Origin: JAICTV01 sp034666045
GTDB lineage: Bacteria > Planctomycetota > Phycisphaerae > Tepidisphaerales > Tepidisphaeraceae
Assembly: GCA_034666045.1 (NCBI GenBank)
Contig: JAXDMN010000095.1
Location: 1-7,514 of the forward strand
Length of the DNA: 7,514 bases
Direction of reading: 5' to 3'
Below the pieces are notes generated by a model, which did no database searches, was not told the origin of the DNA, and saw only the letters and a list, made by a program, of their open reading frames with translations. The first letter of the stretch is position 1, and every line of letters starts with the position of its first letter. Below are positions 1-5,519 of the stretch, piece by piece. The position numbers and the translations under genes are program-made.

Positions 1-1
1 C

Positions 2-886
2 GACGAATTCTGGGACGGCGACGGGCACAAATGGGTCTTCTTCGACGGCGCGCGACAGGGCGCCGCCAACGGCGCGATCATGCTCCCCGACGGCAGTCTC
101 CTCATCACCGGCAGCACGTTCATCATCGATGCGGAACGTCGCTCGATCGACAACGAACTGCTCCTCGTCAAGATCGACCCGAACGGTTTCGGTCCAGCTA
201 CCGACGAAGAGGACTTCGGCGTGATGAGCAGCCCCGTAGCAGGGTCGCGCGTCGCGCGCACACCACTGACCGGCATGGCCGGACTGGCGCCAAACGCGGC
301 GATCGACTCCGCCGGCCGCATCGTCGTCAGCGGCATGCACGAGGTAAAAGGCATCCTCGTGCGCTACACCGCCGACGGCATGCTCGATGCGTCCTTCGGC
401 AATGGCGGCATCGTCCACACGAACTACCTGGACACCGGCAGTCACAGCGTCATTGCGCTCGACGCCAATGACAACATCCTGGCCACGTTCGGCTACTCCG
501 TTACCGGCCACACCAAGCTGGCCCGGTTCCTCGCCGATGGCGCGGTCGATCGCTCGTTCGGCAGCAATGGCGCTCTACCGGCGATTGCGAGCACGTCCAA
601 CTTTGTCATTCGTGTATTTACGATGGACGCACACGGCAACATCATCGCCCTCGTGAACGCCGACTCCACCGTCGGCCGCGCGAACGTCTTCCTCGCCCGC
701 CTCCTCGCCCCCGCGCCGGTCGAGATGCCGGCGCCGCCGGTTGAAGACGTCTCCACGTCGATGGCAGTGCGGCCGACGGGGTCGACAACGGATGTCGACT
801 GGTCCTTGCAGCCCATCGCCCTCCCCGATTCCCTCCTGGAACCGAAGGAAGACGACGCACGCCTCGCCGACTGGCTTGCCGCCTGA
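2..886 (+). CDS. Delta-60 repeat protein, 5'-truncated by window edge
   Basis: The reading frame is open from the second base of the window to a TGA at 884-886, giving the last 294 residues of a longer protein; the true start lies to the left. Two clear Delta-60 units are visible (GMLDASFGNGGIVHT and GAVDRSFGSNGALPA), with a degenerate one earlier (DPNGFGP...EDFGV). Each is preceded by the usual pattern of a G-x-I/L-hydrophobic strand and an R-Y/F-x-x-D/N-G segment. Delta-60 repeats are found in bacterial, mostly exported, proteins and probably fold as propeller blades; no enzymatic role is known. After the last blade come a proline-rich linker (PAPVEMPAPP) and an acidic tail ending LLEPKEDDARLADWLA, resembling the end of the next gene downstream. 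That gene is a tandem paralogue on the same strand 193 bases away. An internal ATG at position 80 is not a convincing start, because the frame and repeat-like sequence continue upstream of it. Family assignment is firm; function is unknown. Confidence 0.88.
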   Translation, partial: DEFWDGDGHKWVFFDGARQGAANGAIMLPDGSLLITGSTFIIDAERRSIDNELLLVKIDPNGFGPATDEEDFGVMSSPVAGSRVARTPLTGMAGLAPNAAIDSAGRIVVSGMHEVKGILVRYTADGMLDASFGNGGIVHTNYLDTGSHSVIALDANDNILATFGYSVTGHTKLARFLADGAVDRSFGSNGALPAIASTSNFVIRVFTMDAHGNIIALVNADSTVGRANVFLARLLAPAPVEMPAPPVEDVSTSMAVRPTGSTTDVDWSLQPIALPDSLLEPKEDDARLADWLAA

Positions 887-930
887 TGCGGGCCTTTTCG
901 AGGAATCGCCGGACATCCCTCCCTCCGAGT

Positions 931-967
931 GCCGCCGCCGTCATGCTCCATGCATGGCGGCGGCGGT
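931..967 (+). terminator. GC-rich hairpin after the first Delta-60 gene, possible terminator
   Basis: Bases 932-945 (CCGCCGCCGTCATG) pair with 953-966 (CATGGCGGCGGCGG) to form a 14-base-pair stem with one G-U wobble and a seven-base loop (CTCCATG); a further G-U pair is possible at 931/967. The hairpin sits 45 bases after the stop codon of the upstream gene and before the candidate promoter of the next. No run of T follows it on either strand, so it is not a classical intrinsic terminator. It may stop transcription in a factor-dependent way, protect the upstream mRNA 3' end, or mark a regulatory site. Confidence 0.5.
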
Positions 968-976
968 GAAATTGGC

Positions 977-1007
977 TTGACCGCCGCGGCGTCTGACTTG
1001 TTACAGT
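977..1007 (+). promoter_or_regulatory. Weak sigma-70-like promoter candidate for the second Delta-60 gene
   Basis: TTGACC at 977-982 matches the -35 consensus at five of six positions. A weak -10-like TTACAG (1001-1006), or TACAGT one base later, follows at a spacing of 18-19. It lies about 75 bases upstream of the ATG at 1080 and downstream of the hairpin, a sensible place for a promoter. The -10 match is poor, so this is only a candidate. Confidence 0.25.
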
Positions 1008-1079
1008 TGCGTCGCTGCGCCGCCGCGAAGTTCGAAAGCGGCCGGCGCGAGCACGTCTGAGCCACGCCGTGGGGTTCTT

Positions 1080-2591
1080 ATGCGGAATGTGCAAAGCGTC
1101 GACGTGCGACGGGTGAATCTGCCGCTGCGCCTGGTGTTCCTCGATGAGTTGGCCGGGTTCGTCGGCCCGCGCCGGCACGTCCGCTCGCCGCTGGATTACA
1201 CGCTGGAAGCGCTCGAGCGCCGCATCGTCTTCTCGGCCGGCGATCTGGATCCGACGTTTGGCAACGGCGGGCTTGCCTTCCCGGCGGCTCCCAGCAACGG
1301 CTCCATCCTGATGGACATCGGCGCCGACGGCCGCATCGTCCTCGGCGTGGTCGACACGCACACGAGCCTCTCGCACCTCATGCGCTACACGCCGGACGGG
1401 CAGCTCGACCTGTCGTTCGGCGACGGCGGCGGCGTCAACTTCGAGTTCACACCGCCCGGCGGCGCGTGGGGCGGCGTCGAGGAATTCACCGACCTCGTCG
1501 TCCTGCCCAACGACAAGATCATCGCGCTCGGGAACAACCTCGCAGGCATGACCAACATCCGCACCGCGATGCACGGCTTCAACGCCGACGGCTCCGTCGA
1601 CACATCCTTCGGCGACAACGGCGTGGTCGTGCTCGACAATCTCGGCTGGCCGCAAATGCGCGCCGGCGCGGATGGGCGAATCTTCCTCTTCGCCGGCACG
1701 CTGTCAGCGACACGGGACGGGTTGGTCCTCTGCTTCAACGGCGACGGCTCGCCCGATCTCACCTTCGGCGATCATGGCCGCGTCCAGATCGACTTCGGCG
1801 TCGACGAAGAAATTCGCACCGCCGCGATTGGCCCAGCCGGCGAGATCGTCGTGGTCCTCATGAGCCAGCCGTGGGAGTCATCGGCCGGCGTGGACATCGT
1901 CCGCCTTACCCCGCAGGGCCAACTCGATCCGACGTTCGGCCAAGACGGGAAAACCTTCATCGAGCGCCCGCAAAGCCGCTTGGTATTCTCCGATCGCGTC
2001 TGCGTCATGAGCGACGGACGCATCGTCTTCAGCGGCGTCGCGTACGGCGAAGCGACCGACGTCCCGCCGGAGAAATTTGTGACACGGCTGCGGACGGACG
2101 GGTCGCTCGATTCGAGCTTCGGCGACGGCGGAACTGCCTCCGCGCCCGGGGTGTCGACACTGCTTGAGGTTCAGGCGGACGGCAAGCTCGTCTTCGCCGC
2201 CACGCGCCCCGGCCTCGACGGTAATGACCAAACGCTCCTCAGCCGCCTGACCGCCGAAGGGCGACCGGACGAATCGTTCGGCGAAGACGGAATCCGAATT
2301 CACGACCTCGGCCCGATGTCCGAGAGCGTCGGTTCACTGAAGCTGACGCTGCATGGCGACATTCTCATCGCCGGCACGATCGGCGGCGCGCTTTCGCTCG
2401 CGCAGTTCGATGCTGGAGAGTTGTCCGCCCCGCCGCCCGACGAACCCGCGACGCCGCCGCACACCACGTTCAATGATGTTCGACCCGTCGGCACAGTCGA
2501 GGAGGAAACTCCGGCGGCGTTCCGCGCCTGGGCGGATGATCTGCTCGATCCAGATGCGGATGAGGAACAGCTCCTGGCGGGGTTGATCTAA
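1080..2591 (+). CDS. Seven-unit Delta-60 repeat protein with LEPR-XLL-like N-terminus
   Basis: This 503-residue protein is complete. The ATG at 1080 is preceded by GGGG at 1071-1074, a modest ribosome-binding site. Residues 1-41 are basic and mildly hydrophobic, followed by LEALERRIVFSA at 42-53. That is a variant of the LEPR-XLL motif found near the N-terminus of many planctomycete proteins thought to be exported. Seven Delta-60 units follow, each with an FG at its core (F60, F113, F177, F229, F286, F347, F400), spaced 52-64 residues apart. Examples are GDLDPTFGNGG, GSVDTSFGDNG, GQLDPTFGQDG and GRPDESFGEDG. Seven units would suit a single seven-bladed beta-propeller, which is an inference. 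Residues 448-462 form a proline-rich linker, and the acidic C-terminus ends DLLDPDADEEQLLAGLI. There is no transmembrane helix or catalytic motif. It is a tandem paralogue of the upstream gene. Its stop codon overlaps that of the converging kinase gene by four bases. The role is unknown; a surface or secreted structural or binding protein is most plausible. Confidence 0.9.
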   Translation: MRNVQSVDVRRVNLPLRLVFLDELAGFVGPRRHVRSPLDYTLEALERRIVFSAGDLDPTFGNGGLAFPAAPSNGSILMDIGADGRIVLGVVDTHTSLSHLMRYTPDGQLDLSFGDGGGVNFEFTPPGGAWGGVEEFTDLVVLPNDKIIALGNNLAGMTNIRTAMHGFNADGSVDTSFGDNGVVVLDNLGWPQMRAGADGRIFLFAGTLSATRDGLVLCFNGDGSPDLTFGDHGRVQIDFGVDEEIRTAAIGPAGEIVVVLMSQPWESSAGVDIVRLTPQGQLDPTFGQDGKTFIERPQSRLVFSDRVCVMSDGRIVFSGVAYGEATDVPPEKFVTRLRTDGSLDSSFGDGGTASAPGVSTLLEVQADGKLVFAATRPGLDGNDQTLLSRLTAEGRPDESFGEDGIRIHDLGPMSESVGSLKLTLHGDILIAGTIGGALSLAQFDAGELSAPPPDEPATPPHTTFNDVRPVGTVEEETPAAFRAWADDLLDPDADEEQLLAGLI

Positions 2592-3472
2592 CCGTCGCGA
2601 AGCAACCGCTCGACCGCCCGCCGCGTCGGCAGCGCCGGCTGCGCCCCGAGCTTCGTGCAGCACAACGCCCCCGCCGCGTTCGCGAGCCGCAGCGCCTCGA
2701 GCATCGGCGTTCCCAGCGCATGCGCCACCGCCAGTGCACCGGTAAACGCATCGCCCGCCGCGGTCGAATCGATCACCCGCACCTTGAACGGCTTCACCCG
2801 CCGCGAGCCCGCGGCGGTCACGAGCTCGCATCCGCGCGCTCCCCGCTTCAAAACGACCGCCTTCGCGTCAGCACTGGACACCGCCCGCGCCTCGGTTTCG
2901 TTCGGCGTCAGCAGATCCACGTCGAACCGCATGCGCTTCTGCGGTGCGGGCGCTGGATCGAGAATCGTAAACACGCCGAGCCGCCGGCACAGCTTCAACG
3001 CATGCCGCACTGTTGCGAGCGGAATCTCCAACTGCAAAACGACGACCGACGCAGCGCGAATGAGCGCCTCCGCCGCATCAATGTCCGCCGGCGTGAGTCT
3101 CGCGTTCGCGCCGGGCGTGACAACGATCGAGTTCTCGCCCTTGCGGTCGACAACGATCACCGCCACGCCGCTGGCCATGTTCTTCGTAACGGCGACACGA
3201 TTTGTGACTACACCGTTGTTCTTCAACCCCGCCAGCAACTCCCGCCCAAACGCATCATCCCCAACGCGCCCAATCATGTGCACGTCGACCCGCCCATCCG
3301 CAATCCGCGCCGCCGCCACCGCTTGGTTCGCGCCTTTGCCACCGGGAATTGTTCGCAATTCGCTGCCGAGAATCGTCTCGCCCGCCCGCGGCAACCGCTG
3401 CGTACGGCAGACGAGATCCATGTTGATGGAGCCGATGACGACGACTGGCCCGACCCGCGCGCGACGCGCCAT
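2588..3472 (-). CDS. rbsK: Ribokinase, PfkB-family carbohydrate kinase
   Basis: The product (294 residues) should phosphorylate D-ribose at O5 with ATP in the cytoplasm, feeding the pentose phosphate pathway. Ribokinase signatures appear in order: the substrate-binding GSINMD (14-19), the PfkB signature GGKGANQAVAAAR (44-56), VVLQLEIPLATV (near 144-155), DPAPAP (172-177), TPNETEA (189-195) and the anion-hole/catalytic DSTAAGDAF (235-243), where D241 is the expected catalytic base. It ends GAQPALPTR, also typical. I chose the ATG at 3472 because GGAGG (3481-3477) lies four bases upstream; a GTG at 3475 would add one residue but leaves no spacing. The start shares a base with the recQ stop (TGATG), so the two genes are probably translationally coupled. 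Compared with E. coli RbsK as I recall it, about 18 residues are missing between NETEA and the GARG turn. A related sugar or nucleoside kinase remains possible. No ribose transporter or regulator is present in the window. Confidence 0.92.
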   Translation of the reverse strand: MARRARVGPVVVIGSINMDLVCRTQRLPRAGETILGSELRTIPGGKGANQAVAAARIADGRVDVHMIGRVGDDAFGRELLAGLKNNGVVTNRVAVTKNMASGVAVIVVDRKGENSIVVTPGANARLTPADIDAAEALIRAASVVVLQLEIPLATVRHALKLCRRLGVFTILDPAPAPQKRMRFDVDLLTPNETEARAVSSADAKAVVLKRGARGCELVTAAGSRRVKPFKVRVIDSTAAGDAFTGALAVAHALGTPMLEALRLANAAGALCCTKLGAQPALPTRRAVERLLRDG

Positions 3473-5448
3473 CACTCCTCCGTGACGTACCGGATCGTGT
3501 CGTCGCTCGTGCCCGCTTCCTCGCGCACCGCCGCGAGGATCGCTTCGCCATACTGCTTCACCTTGTGCGGCCCCATCCCCTTGATCTGCTCGAGCCGCGC
3601 GAGCGAATCCGGCGCCTGCCTTGCGATGAGCTTCAGCGTCTTGTCGTGGCAGATGCAGTATGGCGGAAGCTGACGCTCGCGCGCCAGGTTCGAACGGAGC
3701 GAGCGAAGCCGCTCGAAACGCGCGATGGCGGCGGGATCGAAGGGCTCCTGCGATTCCTCCGCCTCCGCGAGGGCGCGCGGGTTCGTGCCGAGGGCGCGAG
3801 AATTCGTCCCCAGCTCACGACTCGTCCGCTTCGGCACGATGTCGATCAAACTCGCCGGCGGAAGCTGTTCGCCCTTCATCACAGCAACGCCGGCGGGCGA
3901 AAGCTCGATCACCGGCATGAAGCGCGTCCCTTCCGGGTCGCGCTGCCGGGCCAGGCGCGCTTCGAGCAGGCGGTGCAGCATGGCGATCACGCGCTTGGTC
4001 GTGTGCGCGCGGAGCAGGCCGTAGACCGTGAGCTGATCGAGGTTCCACTTGCGCATGCGTTCGTTGTCGCAGCCGGTTAAAACTTCCGCGACGGCGCCGA
4101 CGCCAAAGCGGCCGTTCATGCGCGCGACAGCGGACAGGAGCTGACGGACGAGCAGGACGGTTTCATCCGGCAAAATCGCCGTCGCCGCGCCGGCCGCATC
4201 GATATCGACGGCCGTTCCGCCGCGGCAGATGTCGCACTGGCAATTTTCAACTTCCGCTTCGTCGCCGAAATAATCGAGGATCATCTGCCGCCGGCAGCGA
4301 TGCGTGCGCGCGTATTTCAGCACGAGATCGAGCTTCGTCCGCGCGTGTTCCTTCTGCTTCTCGATGCGCGCCGGGTCCGCATGCTCGCCGGCGTCTTCGC
4401 CGATCTTGCTGATGAAGAATTCCTGCGTGAAGCGGTCCTGGTAGCTGAACAGGATCACGCAGCGCGCCGGCTGTCCATCGCGCCCTGCGCGGCCGGCTTC
4501 CTGATAGTACGCTTCGAGCGTGCCCGGCAGGTTGTAATGCACGACGAGGCGCGTGTCCGGCTTGTTGATCCCCATGCCGAACGCGTTCGTCGCGACCGCG
4601 ACCGCGCGCGAAGCCTGCATGAACCCTTCCTGATTGGCCGTCCGCGCCGCCGGATCCATGCCGGCGTGATACATGAACACCGGCCGGTCCTTCAGCGATT
4701 CGCCGACCAGCGACGTCACCGCCTCGACCGTTTTCCGCGTCGCGCAATAAACGATCCCGCTGCCCGGCTCGCGGCGGAGCAGATCGAGCAGGTGCTCGTC
4801 CTTCTCCTTCACCTTCGCGACTGTGCGCGATTCGTAAAGCAGGTTCGGGCGATCGAAGCCGGTGACAACGATCGTCGGCTCGCGCAGCGCGAGCTGGCGA
4901 ATGATGTCGGCGCGCACGTCGTCCGTCGCGGTCGCCGTCAGCGCGATCGTCGGCGGCGCGCCGAGCCGCTGATGGACCTGCCCGAGCAGCGCATATTCCG
5001 GCCGAAAATCGTGGCCCCACTGGCTGATGCAGTGCGCCTCGTCGATCGCAAACAATTTGGGCCGCAGCTTTTCGATGACCGGCTGAAATGATGACGCGAA
5101 GAAGCGCTCCGGCGCGACGTAAAGCAGCCCCTTAAATCCTTCGTGCAGATCGCGCAGCACCGCGCGCTGCTCGCCGGCGTCGAGCGCGCTGTTCAGCATC
5201 GCCGCGTTGATCCCCTCGTCGCGAAGCTGCTGGACCTGGTCTTCCATCAGCGAAATCAGCGGCGAAACGACGATCGTCAGCCCATCCAGAATCGCCGCGG
5301 GAAGCTGGTAACACAGGCTCTTGCCCGCCCCGGTGGGCATGACGCACAGCACGTCCTTGCCGCGCAGCACGTCCTCGATCACCTCGCGCTGCGCGACGCG
5401 GAAATCGTCGAGGCCGAACAGATTCTGGAGGTGCTCGCGAAGGTCCAT
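3472..5448 (-). CDS. recQ: ATP-dependent DNA helicase RecQ
   Basis: RecQ unwinds DNA 3' to 5' using ATP and acts in recombinational repair and replication-fork processing. The 658-residue product has the full bacterial domain set. The helicase core includes Walker A MPTGAGKS (37-44), DEAH (136-139), TATAT (171-175), motif V ATNAFGMGINKPD (286-298) and motif VI QEAGRAGRDG (316-325). Zinc-binding cysteines are C385, C403, C405 and C408, then comes an RQC winged-helix region (about 425-525). A linker with a heptad-like repeat (543-560) leads to an HRDC domain (about 572-645, with PPYCICHDKTL and GMGPHKVKQYG). The length is slightly above the roughly 610 residues of E. coli RecQ, mainly from the linker. 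I chose the ATG at 5448 because the conserved N-terminus begins MDLREHLQNLFG and a perfect TATAAT lies just upstream of it; an in-frame ATG at 5496 lies upstream of that promoter and adds 16 unconserved residues. The cysteine spacing C-x-C-x2-C is one residue shorter than the usual C-x2-C-x2-C. It is the first gene of a probable operon with the kinase. Confidence 0.97.
   Translation of the reverse strand: MDLREHLQNLFGLDDFRVAQREVIEDVLRGKDVLCVMPTGAGKSLCYQLPAAILDGLTIVVSPLISLMEDQVQQLRDEGINAAMLNSALDAGEQRAVLRDLHEGFKGLLYVAPERFFASSFQPVIEKLRPKLFAIDEAHCISQWGHDFRPEYALLGQVHQRLGAPPTIALTATATDDVRADIIRQLALREPTIVVTGFDRPNLLYESRTVAKVKEKDEHLLDLLRREPGSGIVYCATRKTVEAVTSLVGESLKDRPVFMYHAGMDPAARTANQEGFMQASRAVAVATNAFGMGINKPDTRLVVHYNLPGTLEAYYQEAGRAGRDGQPARCVILFSYQDRFTQEFFISKIGEDAGEHADPARIEKQKEHARTKLDLVLKYARTHRCRRQMILDYFGDEAEVENCQCDICRGGTAVDIDAAGAATAILPDETVLLVRQLLSAVARMNGRFGVGAVAEVLTGCDNERMRKWNLDQLTVYGLLRAHTTKRVIAMLHRLLEARLARQRDPEGTRFMPVIELSPAGVAVMKGEQLPPASLIDIVPKRTSRELGTNSRALGTNPRALAEAEESQEPFDPAAIARFERLRSLRSNLARERQLPPYCICHDKTLKLIARQAPDSLARLEQIKGMGPHKVKQYGEAILAAVREEAGTSDDTIRYVTEE
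3476..3481 (-). promoter_or_regulatory. Shine-Dalgarno for the kinase gene, inside the recQ 3' end
   Basis: Read on the minus strand the sequence is GGAGGA followed by GTG and then ATG. The core GGAGG lies four bases from the ATG at 3472 and directly abuts the GTG at 3475, which favours the ATG. The site is within the last codons of recQ, so ribosomes finishing recQ would be placed to reinitiate on the kinase. Confidence 0.65.
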
Positions 5449-5463
5449 TGCGCCGTGGCCGCG

Positions 5464-5492
5464 ATTATAGGTGAGGTCGCGGCGGGCGTCTC
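5464..5492 (-). promoter_or_regulatory. Candidate recQ promoter with perfect -10 box
   Basis: On the minus strand TATAAT occupies 5469-5464, an exact -10 consensus in otherwise GC-rich sequence. At 17-base spacing the -35 position (5492-5487) reads GAGACG, matching the consensus only at GAC. The predicted transcription start near 5457 would give a leader of about nine bases before the ATG at 5448, with no Shine-Dalgarno sequence, so recQ may be translated from a nearly leaderless mRNA. Confidence 0.5.
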
Positions 5493-5500
5493 GCATCGCG

Positions 5501-5506
5501 TATCAT
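5501..5506 (+). promoter_or_regulatory. Candidate -10 box for the glycosyltransferase gene
   Basis: TATCAT lies 13 bases before the GTG at 5520 and matches five of six positions of the -10 consensus. No recognisable -35 box is found 16-18 bases upstream. The placement mirrors the recQ -10 on the opposite strand, so the 71-base gap may hold back-to-back promoters whose elements interleave. Evidence is limited to this single hexamer. Confidence 0.3.
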
Positions 5507-5519
5507 CGCGTCGATTCGC

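Noticed and set aside
31..471. Plus-strand open frame with a very Arg-rich product.
   Set aside because: It is out of frame with the Delta-60 coding frame that continues through the same bases; Arg/His richness is typical of a shifted high-GC frame.
642..1655. Minus-strand open frame of 337 codons spanning both Delta-60 genes and the gap between them.
   Set aside because: It is antisense to two confident coding regions, rich in Arg/Ala/Val as expected of a high-GC shadow frame, and shows no recognisable domain.
2655..3485. Plus-strand open frame of 276 codons opposite the ribokinase gene.
   Set aside because: Antisense to a gene with all ribokinase motifs; the composition (Ser/Thr/Ala/Arg) is that of a codon shadow, with no start signal.
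5449..5496. Sixteen-residue N-terminal extension of RecQ from an upstream ATG at 5496.
   Set aside because: The extension lies upstream of a perfect TATAAT and has no ribosome-binding site; RecQ homology begins at the ATG at 5448.
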